Positions 25,114-33,752 are shown, counted from the first letter of the stretch. The stretch is 53,249 nucleotides of DNA from Mucilaginibacter sp. (GCF_028288225.1 NZ_JAQBOC010000070.1:1-53249); one strand, 5' to 3'. Translations and numbers: made by a program. Notes: generated from the sequence alone by a model not told the origin.

Positions 25114-25635
25114 TCAATTTACAGGTGACACAACGCTGGTATAGCTCGTTTCAATATTTGCCCCGCCGCAAATTGTTTGGTAGATAACGCAATATCTTTC
25201 GGTTAATTTAGCCAGGCTTGCCAGTTGTTCTTCTGTGGCAGCTGACTGTAAATTAAAATTAAGCCTGATCTGCTTAAATCCTACAGACGCATCTTTTGAA
25301 ACACCTAAGGTGCCGCGAAAATCAAGATCGCCTTCTGCTTCAACAGTTCCGCTTTTAATTTCCACTCCAATAGCAGTGGCCACGGCGCTTAAGGTAACGC
25401 CGGCACAGGCTACCAATGCCTCAAGCAGCATATCGCCCGAACAGGCAAGTATTCCATCGCCCCCGGTAGCGGGATGAAGACCCGCTTCTACTATTGCGCG
25501 GCCGGTTTCTACTTTGCATGAGATTCCTTCCCCAATATTGCCCTGCGCTTTTAAAGTAATTAAGGCCGAACCGGGTTGCTCTTTATACTTTTCTTTAAGC
25601 GGGGTCTGCAGATCTTTTAATTCATTAGCATTCAT
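25114..25635 (-). CDS. OsmC/Ohr-family peroxide-reductase-like protein
   Basis: 173 residues. Likely peroxidatic Cys77 (EALVACAGVTLSAV) and the second Cys149 (ERYCVIYQTIC) are conserved as in OsmC-like proteins that reduce organic hydroperoxides via a Cys pair. Its long N-terminus (ITLKAQGNIGEGISCKVETGRAI) fits the OsmC fold rather than Ohr. It is downstream of and 67 bases from the SDR gene on the same strand, possibly one transcript. Confidence 0.8.
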   Translation of the reverse strand: MNANELKDLQTPLKEKYKEQPGSALITLKAQGNIGEGISCKVETGRAIVEAGLHPATGGDGILACSGDMLLEALVACAGVTLSAVATAIGVEIKSGTVEAEGDLDFRGTLGVSKDASVGFKQIRLNFNLQSAATEEQLASLAKLTERYCVIYQTICGGANIETSYTSVVSPVN

Positions 25636-25702
25636 ATAAATAAATTTAGACAGATAATTGCTCCGGGTGAGTTATTTTGATGCTAGTGTTAAGTCAACAG
25701 TA

Positions 25703-26659
25703 TTAGTCAGCAGCGCATACCTCTTTTATCGTATCACTCAATGGCTTAAACTCAATCCCTATAGCCTTTTTTATTTTCGAATTATCATAGTTACGCGTCA
25801 TGGTGGCAGCCTGTGCCGATACCTTATCGATAGCAGGATCTTTGCCTGTTAATACACCAATTATGCGGGCCGCCCGCCATGCCAAATTCATTATCCAGGG
25901 CTTCGCTAATGTTGCAGGGCGTTTTACACCAAAACCATCTGCAATTTCGGCGGTAATTTGTTTGTATTCGCGGTTTTCGGCGTTGATGATATAGCGCTCG
26001 CCACTAATATCGCTATCCATCAGCCTGATCATACATTTAGCGACATCTTCCACATCAACAAAACCCGAGCTGCCTGCCGTATAAAATTTAAGCCCCTTAC
26101 GTACCGTTTCAAATAGTTGTCCGCTGCCTGTGGTGCCTGCATTAGCCCCTAAAATTATCGATGGATTAACAATTATGGCATCCAGCCCTTCGGCAATGCC
26201 ACGCCATACTTCCATTTCGCTTTCCAGCTTTGATATGGCATAGCCATCGGTTTCGACATCGCGGTCAAGGTGGTGGTTTTCGGTTATCAGGTCGCCGGGC
26301 TTGGCGAGCCCTATGGCTGCAACCGAGCTTACATGCACCAGCCGGATATTTTGCTCCGTGCATAAATTAACCACGTTGGCGGTGCCGGTAACATTGGCAT
26401 TTATCATAGGTTTTTTGTCGGCCTGTTTTAATGATACCCATGCCGCGCAATGGTAAACCTGTGTTATGCCTTTAAGAGCGTCTTCCAGCGCAAAAAAATC
26501 CATCAGATCCGCCTCCACCCATTGAATTTGGTACGGGCGCAAAATGCCAGGGACCAGCGAAGCGGCACGCCTGGTACAACGGATGCGGTGCCCCTGCTGC
26601 ACCAACTGAAGCGCTACTTCTGACCCTAAAAAGCCTGTTGCACCGGTAACTAAAATCAT
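25703..26659 (-). CDS. NAD-dependent epimerase/dehydratase-like protein
   Basis: An extended-SDR protein of 318 residues from the ATG at 26659 (the frame has 10 more codons, not conserved). Rossmann motif TGATGFLGSEVALQL, active-site YAISKLESE (YxxxK), substrate Ser in VSSVAAIG. The substrate is unknown; sequences like this act on sugars, dihydroflavonols or steroids. It is expressed from the repeat-filled divergent region and lies upstream of OsmC. Confidence 0.85.
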   Translation of the reverse strand: MILVTGATGFLGSEVALQLVQQGHRIRCTRRAASLVPGILRPYQIQWVEADLMDFFALEDALKGITQVYHCAAWVSLKQADKKPMINANVTGTANVVNLCTEQNIRLVHVSSVAAIGLAKPGDLITENHHLDRDVETDGYAISKLESEMEVWRGIAEGLDAIIVNPSIILGANAGTTGSGQLFETVRKGLKFYTAGSSGFVDVEDVAKCMIRLMDSDISGERYIINAENREYKQITAEIADGFGVKRPATLAKPWIMNLAWRAARIIGVLTGKDPAIDKVSAQAATMTRNYDNSKIKKAIGIEFKPLSDTIKEVCAAD

Positions 26660-26706
26660 ATTTTGATGTGCGGATATGCTGATGTGCAAATGTGCGGATT
26701 TTAACT

Positions 26707-27027
26707 AAGATTCATAGGATTTGACGATTAAAGGATTTCTTTTAACCGGATGAATTCTTATAAACTCCATTCTTCCGGACTTTTCGGCTTTCCCGACTTT
26801 CGGACTTCATCAAGATTCATAGGATTTGATGATTAAAGGATCTCCTTTACCCGAATGAATTCTTGTATACTCAATTCTTCTGGACTTTTCGGACTTTCCC
26901 GACTTTCGGACTTCCACCAAGATTCATAGGATTTGATGATTAAAGGATTTCTTTTACCCGAATGAATTCTTGTAAACTCCTTTCTTCCGGACTTTACTGT
27001 CTTTCCCGACTTTCGGACTTCCGCCAA
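26707..27027. repeat. Three tandem 105-107-bp units in a divergent promoter region
   Basis: Units begin with AAGATTCATAGGATTTG at 26707, 26812 and 26919 and each ends in a CGGACTT word. Identity among the three is high, with a few substitutions and small indels. The array occupies nearly all of the region between the SDR and mrp genes. A minus-strand open frame of 67 codons runs through it and is rejected as an artefact of the repeat. Confidence 0.85.
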
Positions 27028-27080
27028 AACTATCATTTACATGACACTATTTAGGCACGTTTTAAGTAGCTTCGCATTAT

Positions 27081-28181
27081 ATGACGACAATCACCCGTGA
27101 ACAAGTTTTACAAGCACTGGGCAATGTTGAGGAACCCGATCTAAAAAAAGACCTGGTTACCCTGAACATGATCCAGGATATTAATATTGAGGGCAACCGG
27201 GTTAGCTTTTCAGTAATACTAACCACACCGGCATGCCCCCTAAAGGCAATGATAGAGAATGCCTGCCGCAACGCTATTCTTCATTTTGTAAGTAAAGATG
27301 CCGAGATACATATCAACATGGCATCGCGGGTTACTTCGCAAAAAAATACCGGTGTGCCCGGTGTTAAAAATATTATTGCGGTTGCATCAGGCAAAGGTGG
27401 TGTAGGTAAATCAACCGTTGCGGTAAACCTGGCTTTGGGCCTTGCAAAAACAGGGGCAAAAGTTGGATTGATTGATGCCGATATTTATGGCCCTTCTATC
27501 CCAATGATGTTCGGTTTGGAAAATGAACGGCCTATGGCGCGCGAGGTAGATGGTAAAACCCGGATCCAGCCCATTGAAAAATATGGCATTAAGTTGCTTT
27601 CGATAGGCTTTTTTACCGACCCTAACCAACCTGTGCCATGGCGCGGGCCAATGGTATCAACCGCGGTTAAACAATTATTTAACGACGCCGACTGGGGTGA
27701 GCTTGATTACCTGGTGGTAGACCTGCCACCCGGAACCGGCGATATCCATATTACGGTAACACAAACTTTCCCGGTAACCGGGGCAGTAATTGTTACCACA
27801 CCGCAAAATGTGGCGCTGGCCGATGCAAAAAAAGGGATAGGCATGTTTATGATGCCGGCCATTAATGTACCGATACTGGGTGTTGTTGAAAATATGGCCT
27901 ACTTTACCCCGGCTGAGCTGCCCAAAAATAAATATTATATCTTCGGTCAGGGTGGCGGTAAAAAGCTTGCCGCACAGCTTAACGTGCCCTTTTTGGGAGA
28001 GATTCCCCTGGTAAAGGGCATCAGCGACAGCGGCGACTCGGGCAAACCAATTGTTTTGGACGATGAGAGCATGATGGCCAAAGCCTTTATAAATATGGCT
28101 AAAGGCGTAGCGCAACAGGTTGCCATAAGCAATGCAAAAGCTTTTGATAAGGCTAATGCAGGGCAGCAGGTGAATAGTTAA
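27081..28181 (+). CDS. mrp: Mrp/NBP35-family iron-sulfur carrier ATPase
   Basis: 366 residues. An N-terminal MIP18/DUF59 domain (about 1-85) is fused to the Mrp P-loop NTPase with deviant Walker A GKGGVGKS (104-111), IDADIYGPSIPMMFGL and LVVDLPPGTGD. It acts as a Fe-S cluster carrier/assembly ATPase in the cytoplasm. The CPxC metal motif seen after ENM in many Mrp proteins is absent here (ENMAYFTPAELPKNKYYIFG), as is common in Bacteroidota. The Nfu gene follows on the same strand, separated by an inverted-repeat element. Confidence 0.9.
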   Translation: MTTITREQVLQALGNVEEPDLKKDLVTLNMIQDINIEGNRVSFSVILTTPACPLKAMIENACRNAILHFVSKDAEIHINMASRVTSQKNTGVPGVKNIIAVASGKGGVGKSTVAVNLALGLAKTGAKVGLIDADIYGPSIPMMFGLENERPMAREVDGKTRIQPIEKYGIKLLSIGFFTDPNQPVPWRGPMVSTAVKQLFNDADWGELDYLVVDLPPGTGDIHITVTQTFPVTGAVIVTTPQNVALADAKKGIGMFMMPAINVPILGVVENMAYFTPAELPKNKYYIFGQGGGKKLAAQLNVPFLGEIPLVKGISDSGDSGKPIVLDDESMMAKAFINMAKGVAQQVAISNAKAFDKANAGQQVNS

Positions 28182-28193
28182 ATCATCTAAGCG

Positions 28194-28340
28194 CGTCATT
28201 GCGAGGAACGAAGCAAACCCTGCACAAGCCAATCAATGACGGAGAATATAGTGGCGACCAAACAGCTGCTTTAAGGTTCACATTTATATAAAGGTTCGGG
28301 AGTGTCCTTAGCAGAGTTTGCTTCGTTCCTCGCAATGACG
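28194..28340. repeat. 147-bp element with 30-bp inverted ends
   Basis: The left arm CGTCATTGCGAGGAACGAAG.. (28194-28223) and the right arm (28311-28340) are complementary at 29 of 30 positions. This is the widespread 'GTCATTGCGAGGAACGAAGCAA' type of dispersed palindrome found in many bacteria. No coding capacity. It separates mrp from the nfu-like gene and could fold as a large hairpin in a shared mRNA. Confidence 0.85.
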
Positions 28341-28434
28341 ATTGGATGTTTGACTGAGGCAATAAGCAGCTATTTGTAGCTGTTTGTATACAAATGGAAA
28401 ATATTTAATAACTTTACTTTATAATATAGTACAA

Positions 28435-28713
28435 ATGAGTTTATTAGATCAGGTTGAAGCAGCGTTGGATACGATAAGACCGTATTTGCTGACAGATGGG
28501 GGGAATGTTTCAATTGAGGAGATAACTCCCGATAATATAGTAAGGCTTAAATTGCTTGGCTCGTGCGGATCATGCCCCATGAGCATCATGACGCTTAAGG
28601 CTGGGATTGAGGAAGCTATAAAAAAAGCTGTGCCGGAAATTACAGGGATTGAAGCAATAAACCTAACCGATATTGACGATCCGAATGCAGTACTTCCTGA
28701 AAACCTCAGGTAG
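28435..28713 (+). CDS. NifU C-terminal (Nfu-type) iron-sulfur scaffold
   Basis: 92 residues from the ATG at 28435 (longer upstream frame rejected). The conserved LGSCGSCPMS with Cys44 and Cys47 carries the [4Fe-4S] cluster; LLTDGGNVSIEEI is the standard start of the Nfu domain. It acts in Fe-S cluster transfer. The neighbour upstream, Mrp, is a functional partner in the same pathway. It is a minimal Nfu without an N-terminal domain. Confidence 0.88.
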   Translation: MSLLDQVEAALDTIRPYLLTDGGNVSIEEITPDNIVRLKLLGSCGSCPMSIMTLKAGIEEAIKKAVPEITGIEAINLTDIDDPNAVLPENLR

Positions 28714-28756
28714 TGTTAAGTTTTGTTAAATTGATACACCTATTGCTGCAATAAGC

Positions 28757-28764
28757 TATTTTTG
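28757..28764 (+). promoter_or_regulatory. Candidate -7 box for the CarboxypepD_reg-like gene
   Basis: TATTTTTG exactly matches TAnnTTTG, 63 bases before the start codon, with TTG at 28731-28733 at 23-base spacing. This is the best promoter match in the window. Confidence 0.55.
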
Positions 28765-28826
28765 TTCAAACTTTGAAACTTTTTAATAAAAAACCCTGTA
28801 AAAAATAACACAGCTCATTTCTCCTA

Positions 28827-29462
28827 ATGAAGAAGTTAATTGGCTTTCTTTTCTTTTTATTTATAACAGCAACTGCTTTTGCGCAAAAGCCGGACAGGCC
28901 TATAGTGCAGTTTAGCGGGATTGTTCACAATGCTGATAGTGCAGGTGTTATTGTGCCTTATGTAAGCATTGTAAACACCAGCAATCAAAACCTGGTTAAT
29001 ATTTCAAACTATAAAGGTTATTTTTCATTCCCGGCCCATGAGCGCGATACCATCCGTTTTACCTGCGTGGGATATGCTCCTGCAATTATAGTTATCCCTG
29101 CAAATATTACCTCAAAAAGCTATACTGCCCAGGTAATGCTAAGACCGCAGATCATCAACCTGCCGATATTTCACGTTTTCCCCTGGGCAACTACCGAAGA
29201 ATTCAGAAAAGATTTTATCTCCATGAAGGTTGCGGATGACGACCTTGCCATAGCGCAAAAGAACTTAAGCCGTTCATCTATATTAAGCTTACAGCGCTCC
29301 CTGCCACGGGATGGCTCAGAAATGAATGGTTTCCAGGATTTTCATAACAGCGTGCTGAACTCACACTCCATTACCAATCCGCTGTTAAATCCGTTTAACT
29401 GGGGCAGCCTGATCAAAGAGATCTCGGAAGGCGATAAGAGCCGGACACCGGGTAGTAATTAG
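28827..29462 (+). CDS. Exported protein with carboxypeptidase-regulatory-like domain
   Basis: 211 residues with a signal peptide ending near TAFA-Q (residue 19). Residues 29-100 (SGIVHNADSAGVIVPYVSIVNTSNQNLVNISNYKGYFSFPAHERDTIRFTCVGY) match the CarboxypepD_reg-like/CNA-B-like beta-sandwich found at the start of TonB-dependent receptors and in stand-alone periplasmic proteins. The C-terminal half is unassigned. It is a periplasmic or outer-membrane-associated protein with no clear partner. Confidence 0.75.
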   Translation: MKKLIGFLFFLFITATAFAQKPDRPIVQFSGIVHNADSAGVIVPYVSIVNTSNQNLVNISNYKGYFSFPAHERDTIRFTCVGYAPAIIVIPANITSKSYTAQVMLRPQIINLPIFHVFPWATTEEFRKDFISMKVADDDLAIAQKNLSRSSILSLQRSLPRDGSEMNGFQDFHNSVLNSHSITNPLLNPFNWGSLIKEISEGDKSRTPGSN

Positions 29463-30169
29463 CAGAGGGGTGAGGGAGAATCAAGAAGTCAAGATTCAGG
29501 AAGCAAGAGAGAAAAAAAATCATAGCATTTCAAAAAAAATAATGGCTCAGCAGGGGGGGCTTGCGGGGTGAAATTCAAACTTGTCGCCGATAGATATATC
29601 TCCATCATTAAGCATCTGCCTGGATTACAGAAATCTTGCAGAATTTGGCTAAAGCCCTCTTTTTGATAGCCCATTATCCGTTGGCTGAAGCCCAATGGTA
29701 ATGAATGTAATAATGGCAGACAAATTCATTGCCACATCTTTTTATAAAACCCCAGCGGGGTTAAACGTCGGTAGAAACAGATCAAAAAGTCATATATATG
29801 TGCCGCAGGTACATAACTTTTTCCGCCCTTATAGCTGGCCAATATCAAATCACCGGGGAATAGTCCAATAAGTTTCGCACCTGACGGCGCGAAAAATGAT
29901 TGTGTTTTATTATTCTCCCGACCTTTTGCTCCTAACGGAGCAGCCTTTCATAATATAATTGAAATAAAAGATGTGGTACACGGTAGCCTTCCGGGGAGGG
30001 TTGGGTGGGGCTAAAATTCTTTTGGGGAGAATAATTATTTGTGTTTACCTTAACTTAAGAGCATTCAGGAGACCCTGCGGTGACGAAGAAATTTCAAATA
30101 AAAAAGAGCCGAAAACCAAGCCGTTTAATTATCTTGATTCCTGACTCTAACATTCTTGCATCTGTTCCC
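29463..30169. other. 707-bp intergenic stretch of degenerate repeats
   Basis: No gene I can support. It contains a partial copy of the R1 element (29567-29735), a hairpin AACCCCAGCGGGGTT at 29748-29762, a hairpin GCTCCTAACGGAGC at 29928-29941, and a CCTTAACTTAA block near 30046 related to the ends of the element at 32506-32759. Its composition is that of spacer DNA. Convergent neighbours lie on both sides. Confidence 0.6.
29567..29735. repeat. Partial copy of the dispersed TIR element (family R1)
   Basis: Matches the left two thirds of the element at 32912-33163: terminus GGTGAAATTCAAAC.., then AATTTGGCTAAAGCCCT, CCATTATCCGTTGGCTGAAGCCCAA and GGTAATGAATG. The right terminus is missing. Together with the window's 90-253 copy it shows the element has several decayed relatives. 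Confidence 0.65.
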
Positions 30170-30742
30170 TTAGCGTCCCTTCTTGGCCGCCGGAAATTTC
30201 ATTTTATATTCAACGTCAACAATGCCCTTTGAAATATCGGTCAGTTTTTTTTCTAACAGGCGTTTGCGTAAGGGGCTTAGCTTATCCGTAAACAACTTGC
30301 CTTCAATATGGTCATATTCATGCTGTATAACCCTTGCGGCCATTCCTGAAAACGTCTCTTCATGGTGTTTCCAGTTTTCGTCATAATATGAAATCTTGAT
30401 ATCAGACTTGCGGTATACGTCTTCCCTTATATCGGGGATGCTGAGGCAGCCTTCGTTAAACGCCCACTCTTCGCCGGTTTCCTCTAACATTGTGGCATTT
30501 ATAAAGGCTCTTTTAAAATCTTTTAATTTTGGATCTTCATCAGCAAATGTTGAAACATCAACAACAAATAAACGCATGGAAAGGCCAACCTGCGGCGCTG
30601 CCAATCCTACTCCATGGGCGCCATACATGGTTTCGTACATGTTTTCAACCAACTCTTTTATATGCGGATATTCATCCGGCTCAATGGCTGTTGCTTTTCT
30701 TCTTAAAACAGGGTCGCCGTATGCAATAATAGGAAACTTCAT
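30170..30742 (-). CDS. def: Peptide deformylase
   Basis: 190 residues with all canonical motifs: GVGLAAPQ (44-51), EGCLS (97-101, Cys99) and HEYDH (141-145; two His plus catalytic Glu). It removes the N-formyl group from nascent proteins. The gene follows an M16 protease gene by 17 bases on the same strand, so the two are co-transcribed. It is the housekeeping deformylase; the divergent paralogue is at 8265-8750. Confidence 0.92.
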   Translation of the reverse strand: MKFPIIAYGDPVLRRKATAIEPDEYPHIKELVENMYETMYGAHGVGLAAPQVGLSMRLFVVDVSTFADEDPKLKDFKRAFINATMLEETGEEWAFNEGCLSIPDIREDVYRKSDIKISYYDENWKHHEETFSGMAARVIQHEYDHIEGKLFTDKLSPLRKRLLEKKLTDISKGIVDVEYKMKFPAAKKGR

Positions 30743-30759
30743 CGTGCAAAAATACGGCT

Positions 30760-31992
30760 TTATTGCTTAGGCTCAAACAGTAAGGTTATCATCCTGTCAT
30801 TATCAAAAATTTCATTACTTATTTCTAACAATTGTACGGCTGTAACTGCATTTATTTTGTCAAATACCTCCTGCAGCGTATCCACATAATTAAAATCGAG
30901 CAAACTTTTTGCCATTGAAATGATCAGGCTCATCCGGTTTTCTTCGGCTAAAGCTATCTGGCCAATAAATTTTTCCTTCGCCTGGTGCAGCTGCAGGGTA
31001 CCCAATTTATTATCCCGCAGTTTTTTTAATTCCTTGTGGACCAGTTTGGTTGCTTTTTCAGCCTTTTCACTATCGGTTCCAAAATAGATAGAGAAAATAC
31101 CGGTATCTGTCAGCGGGGTATAGTTTGATTCTACGGTATATGCAATACCATATTTTTCCCTTATCTCCAGGTTTAAGCGGCTGCTCATCCCCATGCCCCC
31201 CAGCAGGTTATTTAAAAGCAGCAAGCCGTTTTTATGCTGATGGGATGATGAATAAGCCCGGCTGCCAATAATGCAATGGGTTTGAGATATGGGCTTGGCA
31301 ACAACACTTTTTGTTGAAAAGATCTCCGCAGGGGTGATCCGGTGTTTTTTTGTATGATTTGCCAGTATTGGGCCAAAATATTTTTCAGCCAGTTTAATTA
31401 CCTTTTTAAAAGCATAATCGCCAAAAACGGCAAAAACCATTTCGGAGGTGTTATAATTGGCTCCAATAAATTGATTGATATCTGCGGTGTTCAGTTTGGC
31501 AACGGTTTCCGGCGTGCCTAAAATATTGTTCCCTATCGGGTGCCCTTTAAACAATAATTCTTCAAAGTCATCCTGGATAGCTTCCTCAGGCTGATCAAGG
31601 TAAGAGGAGATCTCGTCCAAAATCACCCCGCGTTCCTTTTCCTGCTCATCCTCGGGAAAGGTGGAATGAAATAATATATCCTCAAAAAGGTCAATAGTGC
31701 GCTCCAAATGCTGGTTTAGCAACGATGCATGGATGCAGGTATACTCTTTGGTGGTATAGGCATTCAGGTCGGCGCCCACAAGTTCCAGGCGGTTCAGGAT
31801 CTGGTTGGTGCTGCGGCGTTCGGTTTCTTTAAACAGCAAATGTTCAATAAAATGGGCCAGGCCGGTTTGGTGCTCCAACTCATCGCGCGAGCCGGCATTA
31901 ACAACAAAACAGCAATGCGTTATGGTTGATGCCGCATGCTTAAAAAGTATCCTGATGCCGTTTGGTAAAGTGTGAACCTGGTAATCCGTCAT
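30760..31992 (-). CDS. M16 family zinc peptidase
   Basis: About 410 residues from MTDYQVHTLPNGIRILFK (the open frame extends 41 codons beyond, rejected as non-conserved). The inverted zinc motif is His47-Phe-Ile-Glu50-His51 (HFIEHLLF), with the third ligand Glu in the VILDEISSYLD region. Length fits a single half of a pitrilysin-type peptidase; the second, non-catalytic domain is at the C-terminus (YTVESNYTPLTDTGIFSIYFGT). No signal peptide, so likely cytoplasmic. It is upstream of def in an operon. Confidence 0.88.
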   Translation of the reverse strand: MTDYQVHTLPNGIRILFKHAASTITHCCFVVNAGSRDELEHQTGLAHFIEHLLFKETERRSTNQILNRLELVGADLNAYTTKEYTCIHASLLNQHLERTIDLFEDILFHSTFPEDEQEKERGVILDEISSYLDQPEEAIQDDFEELLFKGHPIGNNILGTPETVAKLNTADINQFIGANYNTSEMVFAVFGDYAFKKVIKLAEKYFGPILANHTKKHRITPAEIFSTKSVVAKPISQTHCIIGSRAYSSSHQHKNGLLLLNNLLGGMGMSSRLNLEIREKYGIAYTVESNYTPLTDTGIFSIYFGTDSEKAEKATKLVHKELKKLRDNKLGTLQLHQAKEKFIGQIALAEENRMSLIISMAKSLLDFNYVDTLQEVFDKINAVTAVQLLEISNEIFDNDRMITLLFEPKQ

Positions 31993-32268
31993 GATTGAGG
32001 CGTAAAGATAAGTTTTAAGTCGGAAAAGTCCGGAAAGTCCGAAGATCCGGACGAAAAAAAGAAAATTATTCATGGCCTTCTTCCGGCTTGCAAAACAACA
32101 CATAAATATTATCAAATAGCGATGGACTGGAAATTAAGGGTGTCCGAAACAGCGCTAAAGGCAGGGCCGGTGCGATTCCCTTACTGGGGGCTACAGAGTG
32201 TAAACATCTTTTTGAATTTGGGTTGGCACTTATGCTTTTCACGGTGGCTTTAAGTATAAAAATCAACA

Positions 32269-32435
32269 ATGACCCATCGGGTCAACCCCTTTGTAGAAAA
32301 TATAATAACAAAGGTATTGCCTCGTTAGAGGCTACCGTTTGTTCGCAAGACCTTTAGACTGATGAAGGGTAGACTCTACGAGTCAAAGAAGAATGGACCT
32401 TGTATTTCTACAAAGGGGTAGACCCCGTGGGTCAT
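32269..32435. repeat. 167-bp element with ATGACCC..GGGTCAT inverted ends
   Basis: The left end ATGACCCATCGGGTC and onward to CCCTTTGTAGAAA is mirrored by the right end ..TTTCTACAAAGGGG..GACCCCGTGGGTCAT, with a few mismatches over about 32 bp. The same word CCCATCGGGTC..CCCTTTGTAGAA occurs singly at 52698-52726, so the family recurs in the window. The interior holds GCCTCGTTAGAGGC-type small hairpins. Confidence 0.7.
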
Positions 32436-32505
32436 AGCTCCAGAGGAAGTACGGGTGATTAACTGTGGTAAAAGGGTTGACGAAACGCCCCAAACCTTCC
32501 CCCGA

Positions 32506-32759
32506 TGTCATTAAGTTAAGGGAACGTCGGTTATAAACTGACCACATAGCAACGTCCAACACCCCACCTAAACGGCATAGCCCTCATGAGCACCCACTAA
32601 AAATAAACAACTGTGAATAATCCTCCCTGGAAGGGGAGAACATAAAAAAATAAACGTATCCGAAGCTACGTCTCTCCGCTAATCAGCGGAGGAAATTTAG
32701 AGGGGGCTACCAGGCTTTTAGGGAAAATTGCATTTGTGTTTCCCCTTAACTTAATGACA
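32506..32759. repeat. 254-bp element with perfect 17-bp inverted ends
   Basis: TGTCATTAAGTTAAGGG at 32506-32522 is exactly mirrored by CCCTTAACTTAATGACA at 32743-32759. The interior is non-coding and includes CTCCGCTAATCAGCGGAG. The end word recurs partially near 30046 and near 52600, which suggests a small mobile-like repeat family. Confidence 0.7.
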
Positions 32760-32911
32760 TTGCTGTAGCTCATAGGAAAGAGATCGCACGGGCCCCGCTT
32801 TAAAAATCTTTCGAGCACCTCCATGTCAAAAACCCATCGCTACAGCAAAAGCCACTCAAACGTTCATACTGCGTTCAACTTTTTCGTCCTGACTTTCGGA
32901 CTTTCCCGACA

Positions 32912-33163
32912 GGTGCAATTCAAATTGCCGCCAATAGCTATAACTTATCGTTAACCATCTGCTTAGCTTATTGAAATCCCGAAGAATTTGGCTAAAGCCT
33001 TATTTTGATTGCCTATTATCCATTGGCTGAAGCCCAACGGCAATGAATGAAAAAAATAGCAGACACCTCCATTACCGTCCCATTTATTGGGCGGATAAGA
33101 ATAAAATAAAAGTTAAGGGCTTTAGCCAAAAACCAGCAGGTTAGCGGCAATTTGAATTGCACC
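32912..33163. repeat. Complete 252-bp TIR element (family R1)
   Basis: Perfect 20-bp terminal inverted repeats: GGTGCAATTCAAATTGCCGC at 32912-32931 and its exact complement at 33144-33163. A second nested 12-bp inverted pair TTGGCTAAAGCC (32988-32999) and GGCTTTAGCCAA (33118-33129) is inside. No open frame of size, so it is non-autonomous (MITE-like). Decayed relatives are at 29567-29735 and 90-253. No clear target duplication could be read by eye. Confidence 0.85.
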
Positions 33164-33200
33164 CTTCCCGGCTTCCGGACTATTTTACTAAATTTAACGC

Positions 33201-33740
33201 ATGAAAAAACAAATAGCCGGTTTAGCGTTTGAACCCCTTATAAAATCTGCCGCTATTGATGAGCGCATAAAAGCAATTGGCAAACAGTTAAATGCTGATT
33301 ATCAGCATACTATACCTGTGTTTATTGGGGTTTTAAATGGCAGTTTTTTGTTTATTGCCGATATTATTAAACAGGTAGATATTCCCTGTGAAATTACCTT
33401 TACCAAACTGGCCTCTTATTACGGCGGCACAAAAAGCAGCCTCAAAATTCGTGATGATATTGATTTTAGCGTTGATATTAAAGGCCGTGATGTGGTGGTA
33501 ATTGAAGATATTGTTGATACTGGCAATACCGCCAATTACCTGCTCGAAAAGTTGAAAGTAAAACAACCGGCCTCCATAAAGCTTTGCTCCCTGCTGCTGA
33601 AGCCTGCCGCCCTGCTAAAACCGATAGAGGAGCTAAAATACGTGGGCTTTGAAATTGAGAATGAGTTTGTTGTGGGCTACGGCCTTGATTACAAAGAAAT
33701 GGGCAGGAATTTGAAAGATATTTATAAGAGGGTTTTGTAG
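33201..33740 (+). CDS. hpt: Hypoxanthine phosphoribosyltransferase
   Basis: 179 residues. The PRPP-binding loop VVVIEDIVDTGNT (98-110) has two acidic residues before the DTGNT, and VGYGLDYKEMGRNL near the C-terminus recognises the purine base in this family. It salvages hypoxanthine/guanine to nucleotides in the cytosol. It is a single-gene unit preceded by repeat elements. Confidence 0.9.
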   Translation: MKKQIAGLAFEPLIKSAAIDERIKAIGKQLNADYQHTIPVFIGVLNGSFLFIADIIKQVDIPCEITFTKLASYYGGTKSSLKIRDDIDFSVDIKGRDVVVIEDIVDTGNTANYLLEKLKVKQPASIKLCSLLLKPAALLKPIEELKYVGFEIENEFVVGYGLDYKEMGRNLKDIYKRVL

Positions 33741-33752
33741 GATTTCGGAAGT

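Larger units (their letters stand above)
31993..33200. other. 1.2-kb intergenic repeat island
   Basis: No gene with family features. It holds, in order: a spacer with an open minus-strand frame that looks like repeat noise, an inverted-repeat element at 32269-32435, another at 32506-32759, and the complete R1 element at 32912-33163. These elements abut each other and lack transposase genes. The hpt promoter must lie in the last 40 bases (ACTAAATTTAACGC before the ATG). Confidence 0.6.

Noticed and set aside
26833..27036. 67-codon minus-strand open frame
   Set aside because: It runs through the tandem 105-bp repeats and repeats itself; no protein family features.
32066..32269. Minus-strand 67-codon frame in the repeat island
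   Set aside because: Low-complexity and repeat-associated, no start context or domain; non-coding region is more likely.
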